Assembly (NCBI GenBank): GCA_039817385.1 | Contig: JBCBVY010000002.1 | Location: forward strand, 372,001 to 436,000 | Length of the DNA stretch: 64,000 bases | Direction: 5' to 3' | Source of the DNA: JBCBCP01 sp039817385 | GTDB taxonomy: Bacteria; Pseudomonadota; Alphaproteobacteria; Rhodobacterales; Rhodobacteraceae | Part shown: in pieces, positions 7,880 through 15,562 of the stretch | Numbering within the stretch: the stretch's first letter is position 1 | Layout: the number at the start of each line of letters is the position of its first letter | The notes under the pieces: generated by a model | What the model was told of the DNA's origin: nothing | What the model saw: the letters and a program-made list of their open reading frames with translations, nothing else | Databases searched by the model: none | Made by a program: the position numbers and the translations under genes

Positions 7880-8640
7880 GGCGTGATCTCCGGCTGTGCG
7901 CCGATGAGGCGCAGTTCCACCCGCCGGTTCCGTGCGTCTTCGGTGTCGCTGCCCTCAGTCAGCGGCATCCGCGCGCCGAACCCGACGACTTCAAAACTGG
8001 ATGTGTCGATTCCCGCCGCTTGCATCACGGCGGAGATGGCCTCGGCCCGGTCCCAACTTAGCGTCAGGTTAATGCTATCCGATCCGCGGGAGTCCGAGTG
8101 CCCGGCGATCTGAACTCTGGCCTCGGGGCAATCAGCGACCCGCTGGCCGATCATCTCGATCGTCGAAACATAGCGCGGATCGACATCTGCGCTGCCTTGG
8201 GCGAACTGGAAGCGGGTTTGTTCGAGAATGGGGACCAGGCGGTCAAAACATGTCGGTACTGGCTCTGGTGCGGGAAGTACGACGACCTCAACCGGCTCTG
8301 CGGTCTCCAAGGGGGTCGGTTCGGCCGGTTCCCGTGCGGCGACGGGTTCCGCGGCGACGACAGGTTCAGCGGCGCGTTCTGGCGCGCGTTCGATCTCCGG
8401 TGCCGGGCGCGTTTCGGATGCGGGGGCCACGACGGCGGCGACGTCGCGCGAGGAGCCTACCGACAGCGTCATCGTTAGCAGCCCGGCGCTCGCCAAAACA
8501 AAGACGCAGCCGCAGGCCAGCGCGATCATTGCAACCGAGCTGCGCCCCGGCACTTCCGCCAGCCGCGCCGCATGTGCCGGCGAAAGCCCGGCGGCCCGGT
8601 AATTGGCCATCGCCTTATCCCGCTGTGATGAACCTGACAT
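7876..8640 (-). CDS. Membrane-anchored OmpA-like peptidoglycan-binding protein
   Basis: 254 aa. A cytoplasmic stretch of about 35 residues precedes one transmembrane helix (VAMIALACGCVFVLASAGLL, about 36-56). Then comes a Pro/Glu/Ala-rich linker (about 70-130) and a C-terminal OmpA domain (about 145-250). The OmpA domain shows FAQGSADVDP, the AGHSDSRGSDSINLTLSWDRA block and EDARNRRVELRL, the residues that grip diaminopimelate in peptidoglycan. Topology (N-in, C-periplasmic) is that of MotB or TolR/Pal-like linkers rather than an outer-membrane barrel. The start is preceded by a G-run (GGGGGG, bases 8645-8650). It is the middle gene of a three-gene minus-strand unit. Confidence 0.88.
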   Translation of the reverse strand: MSGSSQRDKAMANYRAAGLSPAHAARLAEVPGRSSVAMIALACGCVFVLASAGLLTMTLSVGSSRDVAAVVAPASETRPAPEIERAPERAAEPVVAAEPVAAREPAEPTPLETAEPVEVVVLPAPEPVPTCFDRLVPILEQTRFQFAQGSADVDPRYVSTIEMIGQRVADCPEARVQIAGHSDSRGSDSINLTLSWDRAEAISAVMQAAGIDTSSFEVVGFGARMPLTEGSDTEDARNRRVELRLIGAQPEITP

Positions 8641-8649
8641 TGTACCCCC

Positions 8650-8859
8650 CTACTGGTAAAAAGTGACCGAAACCGACCCGTTCCCGTTTTCAAAATGGAC
8701 CTGGATCCCGAGCAGCTGCGCTGTTTCGCGGATCATGGCCTCGTTGTCTTTCAAATTCAGTTCGCTGCGCCCGTCATCGAGCACAACGGTCAAGCCCAGT
8801 TCGCGCACGCTGTGCTGCAGGACCGTCTTGAGGCGATGTGAGTACATTACTGGCGTCAT
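8650..8859 (-). CDS. Small hypothetical protein, first gene of the OmpA-like unit
   Basis: 69 aa starting MTPVMYSHRLKTVLQHSV; I chose the ATG at 8859 because GGAGA lies about ten bases upstream, although the frame stays open further upstream and ATG at 8847 is possible. The protein is mixed alpha/beta in appearance, with a C-terminal GIQVHFENGNGSVSVTFYQ that looks like two beta strands. No family recognised. It ends nine bases before the OmpA-like gene, so it is probably co-transcribed with it. Confidence 0.62.
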   Translation of the reverse strand: MTPVMYSHRLKTVLQHSVRELGLTVVLDDGRSELNLKDNEAMIRETAQLLGIQVHFENGNGSVSVTFYQ

Positions 8860-9050
8860 CGCCGCGCATCTCCGTTTACGATTCTTCGACCAGAATAGGC
8901 CAAGTCTGGTGGCTGGCAAAGCCAATGACGCAACAACTTGCGGTTTGTCGCATATTTCGTGTGGATAAAGGGGATGCAGGGCGCAGATCGTGCGCTTGCC
9001 CTTGTGGGCGAAATTTCCTAGCAGACGCGCAAAGCGAGGAGCCGCGCATA

Positions 9051-10124
9051 ATGGACGATCTCAAGGACAAATACCTCGGGCTGATTGCCGACGCTGCCAA
9101 TGAGGAGAGCCTTGAAGCGCTGCGCGTGCAGGCCGTGGGCAAGAAGGGCGAGGTCAGCCTGAAGATGCGCGAGCTGGGCAAGATGACGCCCGAAGAGCGG
9201 CAGGTTGCCGGCCCCGCGCTGAATGCCCTGAAGGACGAAATCAACAGCGCGCTGGCGGCCAAGAAGGCGGCGCTGGCCGATGCCGCGCTGGATGAGCGCC
9301 TGCGGTCTGAATGGCTCGACGTGACGCTGCCCGCCCGCGGGCGGCGGCAGGGCACGATCCACCCGATTTCCCAAGTGACCGAAGAGGTCACCGCGATCTT
9401 TGCGGAGATGGGCTTTGCCGTGGCCGAGGGGCCGCGCATCGACACCGATTGGTACAATTTCGACGCGCTGAACATTCCCGGCCACCACCCCGCCCGGGCG
9501 GAGATGGACACGTTCTACATGCACCGGGCGGAAGGCGACAATCGCCCGCCCCACGTGCTGCGCACCCATACCTCGCCCGTGCAGATTCGCAGCATGGAAG
9601 CGACCGGCGCGCCGACGCGCATCATCTGCCCCGGCGGCGTCTACCGAGCGGATTACGACCAGACCCACACGCCGATGTTCCATCAGGTCGAGGGGCTGGC
9701 GATTGATACGGACATCTCGATGGCGAACCTGAAGTGGACGCTGGAAGAGTTCGTCAAAAGCTATTTCGAGGTGGACGGCGTCGACCTGCGCTTCCGCGCC
9801 TCGCACTTTCCGTTCACTGAGCCGTCAGCGGAGGTTGATATTCGGTGCAGCTGGGAAGGCGGCACGCTGAAGGTGGGCGAAGGGGAAGATTGGCTGGAGA
9901 TTCTCGGCTCCGGCATGGTGCACCCCCATGTGCTGCGCGCAGGCGGCATCGACCCAGACCAGTGGCAAGGCTTTGCCTTTGGCATGGGGATCGACCGGAT
10001 CGCGATGCTGAAATACGGCATCCCCGACCTGCGCGCGTTTTTCGATTCGGACCTGCGCTGGCTGCGCCATTACGGGTTCAGCGCGCTGGATGTGCCGACC
10101 CTGCATGGCGGCCTGAGCCGGTAG
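9051..10124 (+). CDS. pheS: Phenylalanine-tRNA ligase alpha subunit
   Basis: Catalytic alpha chain of the (alpha-beta)2 class II synthetase that charges tRNA-Phe, 357 aa, normal length. The N-terminal coiled coil (about residues 1-90, tRNA binding) is followed by the class II catalytic core: HPISQVTEEVTAIFAEMGF (motif 1 region), LRTHTSPVQIRSM, RIICPGGVYRADYDQTHTPMFHQVEG (motif 2 with the substrate-binding FHQVEG), and GFAFGMGIDRIAMLKYGI (motif 3 with the GxGxxR-type arginine). The start at 9051 is backed by GAGGAG at about 9036-9041. pheT is not adjacent: it begins 5,950 bases downstream on the same strand, after seven intervening genes. Confidence 0.97.
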   Translation: MDDLKDKYLGLIADAANEESLEALRVQAVGKKGEVSLKMRELGKMTPEERQVAGPALNALKDEINSALAAKKAALADAALDERLRSEWLDVTLPARGRRQGTIHPISQVTEEVTAIFAEMGFAVAEGPRIDTDWYNFDALNIPGHHPARAEMDTFYMHRAEGDNRPPHVLRTHTSPVQIRSMEATGAPTRIICPGGVYRADYDQTHTPMFHQVEGLAIDTDISMANLKWTLEEFVKSYFEVDGVDLRFRASHFPFTEPSAEVDIRCSWEGGTLKVGEGEDWLEILGSGMVHPHVLRAGGIDPDQWQGFAFGMGIDRIAMLKYGIPDLRAFFDSDLRWLRHYGFSALDVPTLHGGLSR

Positions 10125-10199
10125 CGCTTTGATCTCCGAACGCCGTGCTGGTTGAAAGCGGCCCTTCCCTTACGGCGGCACAGCCGCCTATCGGGCAGT

Positions 10200-10230
10200 G
10201 GGGGAGGATTTTTTAGGAACGGAGAAGGAG
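10200..10230 (+). repeat. Dispersed intergenic element, copy 1
   Basis: GGGGGAGGATTTTTTAGGAA followed by CGGAGAAGGAG. The AT-box plus AGAAGGA pattern is shared with copies at 21515, 27661, 59703 and (more diverged, opposite strand) 33834. A small GC hairpin GGCGGC-ACA-GCCGCC lies just before it at 10174-10188. Confidence 0.5.
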
Positions 10231-10280
10231 TGGGGTCTCGCCCTTGCTTAGCGCCGTTGGCCTGCCATGTTTGTGGCGAA

Positions 10281-10496
10281 ATGGAGGGGCGCTTGAAAGG
10301 TCGGATCATCCTTGTTGGTGTGTTGGTGACGTTCATCGTGATTGCCCATGTCTTTCTGTGGCGCTCGGACATGGAGACGGGGCTGAAGCTGGTGTTTACG
10401 GTGATCAATGCGCTGGGTTGGACCATCGTTCTGGCCCCCATGCTGCTGATTGACCGTTGGCTCGACGCCATCAAAAGCCGGAACAAGACCGAATGA
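10281..10496 (+). CDS. Small two-helix membrane protein, unknown function
   Basis: 71 aa if started at ATG 10281; no convincing ribosome binding site marks the start, so it is tentative. Two hydrophobic helices (about residues 9-25, IILVGVLVTFIVIAHVF, and 35-57, LVFTVINALGWTIVLAPMLL) with a charged C-terminal tail. The stop overlaps the start of the amidotransferase gene by four bases (ATGA at 10493-10496), which indicates that the frame is real and translationally coupled. Confidence 0.6.
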   Translation: MEGRLKGRIILVGVLVTFIVIAHVFLWRSDMETGLKLVFTVINALGWTIVLAPMLLIDRWLDAIKSRNKTE

Positions 10497-11254
10497 TCCT
10501 GATCGTTGAAGGCAATTCCCCGGAGCGGGTCGCGCAGGGCAAGACCGGGGCGGACGCGTTTGTGCGCACGTTCAAGGCGCTCGGTTTTGAGGGGGAGATG
10601 CGCGTGGTGCAGCCCGACACGGCCCCCTTGAACGTGTCGGATTTCGCCGAAGCGCGCGGGGCGGTTTTTACCGGGGCAGGCAACGACTGGGCCACTGACG
10701 CGCCGGAGGCGGCGGCGCAGCGCGCCGCGATGGAAGAGGCGCTCGAGGCGGGCGTGCCAATCTGGGGCAGCTGCAACGGGCTGAACCTCGCGGCGTGCGT
10801 TCTGGGCGGCACCGTCGGGGCCTGCCACAAGGGGATGGAGGTTGGTCTTGCGCAAGACCTGTCATTGACCGACGCCGGGGCCACGCACCCGATGATGGCC
10901 GGGCGGGCCAGCGGCTTTGCCGTGCCGTGCATCCACCGGGATGGGGTGATGGCCCTGCCCGCAGGGGCCGAAGTGCTGGCCGGCAATGACCACCACCCGG
11001 TGCAGGCGATGGTCTATGAGCAAGGCGGCGCGCGGGTCTGGGGCACGCAGTACCATCCGGAGCTGAGCCTAGGCGACATCGCGCAATATGTGCAGGACCG
11101 GGGCGGGCTGTTTGACGCCTTTGGCGCGCAGGCCGCGGACATGGCGGCGGCGGAGCGTGATGCAGAAGCCGCCGCGCGCCTGTCTACCACGCCCGCGGCG
11201 CAGGCGGTGCCCGAGCGCGCGCGCGAGCTGCGCAATTGGCTGGCCATTTTGTGA
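10493..11254 (+). CDS. Class I glutamine amidotransferase-like protein
   Basis: 253 aa, GMP-synthase-type glutaminase fold without a synthetase domain. The nucleophile elbow WGSCNGLNLAA places Cys near residue 91, and the His-Glu pair appears in TQYHPELSL. An early RVAQGKTGADAF replaces the usual DxxP segment. Stand-alone members hydrolyse gamma-glutamyl compounds or donate ammonia to an unlinked partner; no partner is evident here. The start overlaps the upstream membrane-protein stop, and the next gene follows after six bases, so it belongs to a small operon between pheS and the catabolic cassette. The C-terminal 40 residues are Ala/Arg-rich and poorly conserved-looking. Confidence 0.85.
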   Translation: MILIVEGNSPERVAQGKTGADAFVRTFKALGFEGEMRVVQPDTAPLNVSDFAEARGAVFTGAGNDWATDAPEAAAQRAAMEEALEAGVPIWGSCNGLNLAACVLGGTVGACHKGMEVGLAQDLSLTDAGATHPMMAGRASGFAVPCIHRDGVMALPAGAEVLAGNDHHPVQAMVYEQGGARVWGTQYHPELSLGDIAQYVQDRGGLFDAFGAQAADMAAAERDAEAAARLSTTPAAQAVPERARELRNWLAIL

Positions 11255-11260
11255 GGTGAC

Positions 11261-12070
11261 ATGCCCGGTCAGGTGACGCAGCGTGCAGGCATGCGGTTGA
11301 TCCTTCTCCTGCTCCTCTTGTTGCCCGTCCACGCCTTTGCTTGCGGCGGGGCGGATGACCCTTGTGTTTTGCCGGACGGGCGCAGCTATCACCTGCGTGT
11401 GCCGGATGGCTGGGATGGGGCGTCGCCGTTGCCGGTTCTGATGCATTTTCACGGCTGGCAGCGGCAGGGCACCCTAGTGATCCGGCACGGCCGGATTGCG
11501 TCCGCAACGGTGAGGCGCGGCGTGCTGCTGGTCGCGCCGAATGGCGCGCGCAAGACCTGGGATTTCTGGACGGCGGACACGCCGGACGTGGGATTTGCCG
11601 ATGCGGTGCTGGCGGATGTGCGCACCCGGTTCCCGGTCACGGAGGTTTATGTGTCGGGCTATTCCTACGGCGCTGCGATGGCGTGGCGCTTTGCCTGCCA
11701 GTCGGGGGATGACATCGCCGCGCTGCTGGGGATCAGCGGCACGCTGCCCCAGTCCGAGACATGTCCGGAGGCGCCCGCGCAGGTGCGCCACGTGCATGGG
11801 CTAGACGACACGGTCCTGCGCTTTCCCTTTGGGCCAAGGGGCGAGGTGGACCATGCCGTGGCGCTCTGGCGGGACCACTACGGCTGCACGGCGGGCATCA
11901 TCGCAGGGGACTGGAACGCGCGCGATTTCCTGACCTTTACCCGCACCACGTGGTCTTGCGACGGCGGTGCGGTCACGCTTGATACCCATCCCGGCGGGCA
12001 TTTCATCCCGCACGGCTGGATCGCGCGGCAGCTGGATCAGATGCTGGGCCTGCCACCGTCCTATCCGTGA
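11261..12070 (+). CDS. Secreted alpha/beta-hydrolase, esterase / PHB-depolymerase-like
   Basis: 269 aa with a signal peptide (MRLILLLLLLLPVHAFA from the second Met at 11291; the upstream ATG at 11261 is preceded by GAGGTG and adds ten residues). The esterase fold shows an oxyanion region LMHFHGWQ, the nucleophile elbow GYSYGAAMA, an acidic residue in HGLDDTVL and the catalytic His in HPGGHFIPHG. The architecture (CxxxxxPCVLPDGRSYHLRVPDGWDG start) resembles LpqC/feruloyl-esterase-like polyhydroxybutyrate depolymerases. Cysteines in the mature protein suggest periplasmic or extracellular folding. If it is a feruloyl-type esterase it would fit the aromatic cassette just downstream, but this is inference only. 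Confidence 0.85.
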   Translation: MPGQVTQRAGMRLILLLLLLLPVHAFACGGADDPCVLPDGRSYHLRVPDGWDGASPLPVLMHFHGWQRQGTLVIRHGRIASATVRRGVLLVAPNGARKTWDFWTADTPDVGFADAVLADVRTRFPVTEVYVSGYSYGAAMAWRFACQSGDDIAALLGISGTLPQSETCPEAPAQVRHVHGLDDTVLRFPFGPRGEVDHAVALWRDHYGCTAGIIAGDWNARDFLTFTRTTWSCDGGAVTLDTHPGGHFIPHGWIARQLDQMLGLPPSYP

Positions 12071-12084
12071 ACTGTTTCCCACTG

Positions 12085-12096
12085 TAACGGTTTTGC
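12085..12096. promoter_or_regulatory. Candidate MarR operator half, marR promoter
   Basis: TAACGGTTTTGC, 14 bases before the marR start codon. The same 12-mer with one change (TAACGGTTCTGC) occurs at 13344-13355 inside the inverted repeat between the divergent enoyl-CoA hydratase and amidohydrolase genes. The surrounding TG-AA...TT-CA is only weakly palindromic. Confidence 0.4.
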
Positions 12097-12110
12097 ACTA
12101 CGCTACGGGG

Positions 12111-12548
12111 ATGGACGAGCCCTCCGACCTAGAAGCGCTGATCGGCTACAACCTCAAGCGTGCTTACGTGATTGTCGCCGCCGACCTGCGGGAGGCGGGC
12201 GATCCCGATGGGCTGTCACCGCGTGTCTTCACCGCGCTAGCCCTTTGCGTGGCTAGCCCGAACATCACGCAAAGCGCGCTGGCCCGGCGGATGGGCATTG
12301 AACGCTCGGGGCTTGTGGCCATCGCGGATGAACTTGAGGCGCGCGGGTTCTTGCGGCGTGCGCCCGTGCCCGGGGACCGCCGCGTGCAGGCGCTGGTGCC
12401 GACAGAGGCGGGCCGTGCCGCCCATGCGCAAGCGCTTGCGGCGATGCAGGCGCATGAGGATCGCCTCTTTGCCCACATGACGGCCGAAGAACGGGCGCAC
12501 CTGCTGACCTTGCTGCGCAAGATCCGGGTGCACGAGGACGACGGTTAG
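12111..12548 (+). CDS. MarR-family transcriptional regulator
   Basis: 145 aa winged-helix regulator. The central HTH reads TQSALARRMGIERSGLVAIADELEARGFLRR, followed by the wing PGDRRVQALVPTEAGR, which is the canonical D-x-R wing of MarR. Family members repress catabolic genes and release DNA on binding an aromatic acid or its CoA ester. It is the natural candidate to control the adjacent hydratase, amidohydrolase and monooxygenase; a 12-base motif is shared between its own promoter and the divergent promoter of those genes. Its stop overlaps the stop of the convergent hydratase gene by four bases. Confidence 0.9.
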   Translation: MDEPSDLEALIGYNLKRAYVIVAADLREAGDPDGLSPRVFTALALCVASPNITQSALARRMGIERSGLVAIADELEARGFLRRAPVPGDRRVQALVPTEAGRAAHAQALAAMQAHEDRLFAHMTAEERAHLLTLLRKIRVHEDDG

Positions 12549-13306
12549 CGGAACTTTGGCGGGCGCTTTTCCAGAAAGGCGCGCAGTCCCTCCTTTGCCC
12601 CGTCAGAGCCTTGCGACAGCGCTGTTGCCAGGGCCTCGGTAAAGTACCCCTCGGCCCGGGGCATGTCCTGAATGCGGGCGATGGCCTGCATCATCAGGTA
12701 ATTGGAGAAGGGCGCGTTGTCGGCAATTGTCCGGGCCAGCTTGTGCGCCAGCGGCAGCCCCTCGCCCGCGCCAACGCTGTAATGGGCGAGGCCCAGGGCC
12801 AGACCCTCTTCGGCGCCATAGCTGCGCCCGGTCAGCATCATCTCACGCATGCGGTCCGCGCCCAGAAGGCGGCCCACCCGCACCGTCGCCCCGCCGCCGA
12901 CAAAGATGCCCCGCCGCCCCTCGGGCAGCTGGAACCGCACGTCCGGCTCTGCGATGCGCACATGGGTGGCCGAGGCAATCTCCAGCCCGCCGCCAATCAC
13001 CGCGCCATGCAGGACCGACACGACCGGCAAGCCGCCAAACTCAATGGCCTCGGTCACCCGGTGCCAGCCCCGCGAGTGGTAGACGCCTTGAATCGGTTCG
13101 CGATGCTCATGCTCCGCGAGGTCCAACCCGGCACAGAAATGATCCCCCGCACCGCGCAGGATCACCACGTGCACGCCTTCGGGCGGGCGGGAGAAGAACG
13201 CGTCCAGCTCCGCGATCAGCGCATCGTTCACCGCGTTGCGCTTGTCCGGGCGGTCCAGCGTCAGCGTCGCGATGTCCCCATCGACGTCTATCCGTATCAT
13301 CGACAT
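12545..13306 (-). CDS. Enoyl-CoA hydratase/isomerase family protein
   Basis: Crotonase-fold enzyme, 253 aa. NAVNDALIAELDAFF, the first oxyanion-hole block ILRGAGDHFCAGLDL, and the second HGAVIGGGLEIASATHVRIA are in the expected order. Gly-rich HGAVIGGG holds the oxyanion-hole glycine; the segment RFQLPEGRRGIFVGGGATVR carries the acidic residue (Glu in LPEGRRG) typical of hydratases. The start at 13306 has GGAGG about six bases upstream. It is divergent from the amidohydrolase gene across an inverted repeat and convergent with marR. Likely acts on a CoA-linked aromatic side chain or ring-cleavage product; the substrate is inferred from context only. Confidence 0.93.
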   Translation of the reverse strand: MSMIRIDVDGDIATLTLDRPDKRNAVNDALIAELDAFFSRPPEGVHVVILRGAGDHFCAGLDLAEHEHREPIQGVYHSRGWHRVTEAIEFGGLPVVSVLHGAVIGGGLEIASATHVRIAEPDVRFQLPEGRRGIFVGGGATVRVGRLLGADRMREMMLTGRSYGAEEGLALGLAHYSVGAGEGLPLAHKLARTIADNAPFSNYLMMQAIARIQDMPRAEGYFTEALATALSQGSDGAKEGLRAFLEKRPPKFR

Positions 13307-13336
13307 GGTTGGTCCTCCCTCTGTGCAGGAATGTTT

Positions 13337-13359
13337 TACAGCATAACGGTTCTGCTGTA
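13337..13359. promoter_or_regulatory. Inverted repeat, candidate MarR operator in divergent promoter
   Basis: TACAGCA (13337-13343) and its exact complement TGCTGTA (13353-13359) flank a nine-base spacer, in the 78-base region between the divergent hydratase and amidohydrolase genes. The spacer and right arm contain TAACGGTTCTGC, which recurs (one mismatch) before marR at 12085. Size and symmetry fit a MarR dimer. Confidence 0.6.
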
Positions 13360-13384
13360 TAGCGGTGCCAGGCAGGAGGACGAT

Positions 13385-14272
13385 ATGGTTGATTTCAGCG
13401 CGGTCAAAGCCATCGATTTTCACACCCACGCGGAAGAGCCCTGCAATCACGGGCGCGATGATGGCTACAACGAATTTCAGGCCGGTATGGCGAAGTATTT
13501 CAAGAACCCCGCCGGGGCCGAGGGGATGCTGCCCACCGTACAGGACACCGCCGCCTATTACCGCGCGCGCAACATCGCCGCCGTGATCTTTCCCGTCGAT
13601 GCAGAGCGAGAGACCGGGTTTCGCCGCTACTCGAATGAGGAGGTTGCGCAGATCTGCGCTGAGAATGACGACATCCTGATCCCCTTCGCCTCCATCGATC
13701 CGCACAAGGGCAAGGCGGGCGCGCGCGAGGTCCGCCGGCTGGTGCGCGATTTCGGCGTGCGGGGGTTCAAGTTTCATCCCACGATGCAGGGCTTTTTCCC
13801 GAATGATCGGGAGGCGTGTTACACGGTGCTGGAGGCCTGCGCCGATGAAGGGGTGATCACCCTGTTCCATACCGGGCAGACGGGCGTTGGCTCCGGGATG
13901 CGCGGGGGGATGGGGATGCGGCTGAAATATTCGAACCCCATGCACCTTGATGATGTGGCGGTCGATTTTCCCGACATGCCGATCATCCTGGCGCACCCGT
14001 CTTTCCCGTGGACGGAGGAAGGGCTGGCCGTGGCGCAGCACAAACCAAACGTCTACTACGATATGAGCGGGTGGAGCCCGAAATACTTCCCCCCGACCTT
14101 CATCCAATACGCCAATTCGATCCTGAAACGAAAAATGCTGTTTGGCTCGGACTGGCCCGCGATCACGCCGGACCGCTGGCTTGCCGATTTTGAGGCGGCG
14201 CCGTTCAAGGACGAGGTCCGCCCGCTGATCCTGAAGGAAAACGCGCTGCGCCTGCTGGGAGAGGCGGCATGA
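13385..14272 (+). CDS. Amidohydrolase-2 family metal-dependent hydrolase/decarboxylase
   Basis: 295 aa TIM-barrel enzyme. The metal ligands are visible: DFHTHAEE (HxH, residues 11-13), FKFHPTMQG, a central His in LFHTGQ, LAHPSFPW and the C-terminal metal Asp in LFGSDWPAI. The family covers decarboxylases such as ACMSD-type and hydrolases of beta-keto or ring-cleavage intermediates in aromatic degradation. The start at 13385 is preceded by AGGAGG (about 13375-13380). It overlaps the following monooxygenase gene by four bases (ATGA), so they form an operon. Together with the hydratase and MarR gene this looks like a small catabolic cassette for an aromatic acid; hydroxycinnamate-type compounds are one possibility. 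Confidence 0.9.
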   Translation: MVDFSAVKAIDFHTHAEEPCNHGRDDGYNEFQAGMAKYFKNPAGAEGMLPTVQDTAAYYRARNIAAVIFPVDAERETGFRRYSNEEVAQICAENDDILIPFASIDPHKGKAGAREVRRLVRDFGVRGFKFHPTMQGFFPNDREACYTVLEACADEGVITLFHTGQTGVGSGMRGGMGMRLKYSNPMHLDDVAVDFPDMPIILAHPSFPWTEEGLAVAQHKPNVYYDMSGWSPKYFPPTFIQYANSILKRKMLFGSDWPAITPDRWLADFEAAPFKDEVRPLILKENALRLLGEAA

Positions 14273-15531
14273 GCGTCGTGATTGCGGGGGGCGGTATTGG
14301 TGGGCTGTCGCTGGCGCTGACGCTGCATCAGATTGGCGTGCCGTGCACGGTGCTGGAAGCCTCGTCCGAGATGAAGCCGCTGGGCGTTGGTATCAACCTT
14401 CAGCCCAATGCGGTGCGAGAGTTGTTTGATCTGGGGATCACAGCCGCAGACCTGGACCGCGTCGGCCTGCCGATCCGGGAATGGGCCCTGGTGGGGCTGA
14501 ATGGTAAGGAGGTCTATGCCGAACCGCGCGGGCGCGATGCGGGCTATAACTGGCCGCAATATGGCGTGCACCGCGGGCAGCTTCACATGATGCTGTATCA
14601 CAAAGTGGTGGAGCGGCTTGGCCCGGATGCCGTGCGCCTTGGCGCGAAACTCGCTCGCTATGAAAAGACGGCTGAGGGCGTGACCGTCACGCTCACGGAT
14701 GGCAACACGCTGGATGCGCGGCTGCTGATCGGGGCGGACGGCATTCATTCCGCCGTGCGCGCGCAGATGCACCCGGACCAGCCGCCGATCCACTGGGGCG
14801 GCGCGCTGATGTGGCGGGGGACGGTGCGGATGAAGGCGCTGCGCACCGGGGCGAGCTTTGTCGGGCTGGGCACGCATACGCAGCGCATGGTCATCTACCC
14901 AATTTCCGCACCCGATGCGGAGGGCAAAAGCCTCGTGAACTGGATCGCCGAGGTCACGGTGGACAGCAGCGCGGGCTGGCAGCAGGACGGGTGGTTCCGG
15001 CCCGTGAGCCTTGCCGACTTCGCGCATCACTTTGACGGGTTTCGCTATGACTGGCTGGACGTGCCCGCGATGCTGGCCGCGGCCGATTGCTATTATGAAA
15101 ACCCGATGATTGACCGCGACCCGGTGGGCACATGGGTCAATGGCCCCGCTGCGCTGATGGGCGATGCGGCCCATGCGATGTATCCAACGGGGTCCAACGG
15201 GGCGAGCCAGGCCATCGTGGATGCCCGCGTGCTGGGCGCGCAGATGCTGGCGCATGGCGTGACGCCTGCGGCCCTCGCCGCCTATGATGCAGAGCTTTGC
15301 GCGCCAGTGTCCGAACTGGTCCTGCGCAACCGCGGGGCGGGTCCGTTTGGCCTTCTGAATATGCTGAACGACCGCTGCGGCGGGGTGTTCGACGACATCG
15401 ACGCGGTCATCCCGGCGGAAGAACGCGCGGCCTTCATGGCCAGCTACAAGGCCGCTGCCGGGTTCGCGATCGAGGCGCTGAACGCCGCGCCGCCGCGCAT
15501 TCCCGAAGGGGCAAACGTGGCGGCCGCTTGA
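14269..15531 (+). CDS. FAD-dependent aromatic monooxygenase (PhzS / salicylate hydroxylase-like)
   Basis: 420 aa class A flavoprotein hydroxylase. It has the N-terminal dinucleotide fold VVIAGGGIGGLSLAL (residues 3-17), the second NADPH/FAD motif LIGADGIHSAVR (the DG motif), and the GD motif ALMGDAAHAMYPTGSNGASQ. The early block PLGVGINLQPNAVREL resembles PhzS-type and 3-hydroxybenzoate-type monooxygenases. It uses NAD(P)H and O2 to hydroxylate an aromatic acid, possibly with decarboxylation. Translationally coupled to the amidohydrolase gene. The actual substrate is unknown. Confidence 0.92.
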   Translation: MSVVIAGGGIGGLSLALTLHQIGVPCTVLEASSEMKPLGVGINLQPNAVRELFDLGITAADLDRVGLPIREWALVGLNGKEVYAEPRGRDAGYNWPQYGVHRGQLHMMLYHKVVERLGPDAVRLGAKLARYEKTAEGVTVTLTDGNTLDARLLIGADGIHSAVRAQMHPDQPPIHWGGALMWRGTVRMKALRTGASFVGLGTHTQRMVIYPISAPDAEGKSLVNWIAEVTVDSSAGWQQDGWFRPVSLADFAHHFDGFRYDWLDVPAMLAAADCYYENPMIDRDPVGTWVNGPAALMGDAAHAMYPTGSNGASQAIVDARVLGAQMLAHGVTPAALAAYDAELCAPVSELVLRNRGAGPFGLLNMLNDRCGGVFDDIDAVIPAEERAAFMASYKAAAGFAIEALNAAPPRIPEGANVAAA

Positions 15532-15562
15532 CTTCCCCGCCCGCACGTCGCCCTTTGCCCCT

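Noticed and set aside
8860..9050. Attenuator leader for pheS
   Set aside because: I looked for a Phe-rich leader peptide and an alternative hairpin plus T-run in this 191-base gap. There is only a weak AGGGC/GCCCT pairing near 8977-9003 and no leader peptide.
12611..13384. N-terminal extension of the amidohydrolase
   Set aside because: The frame is open upstream but runs antisense through the hydratase gene. AGGAGG and the family N-terminus place the start at 13385.
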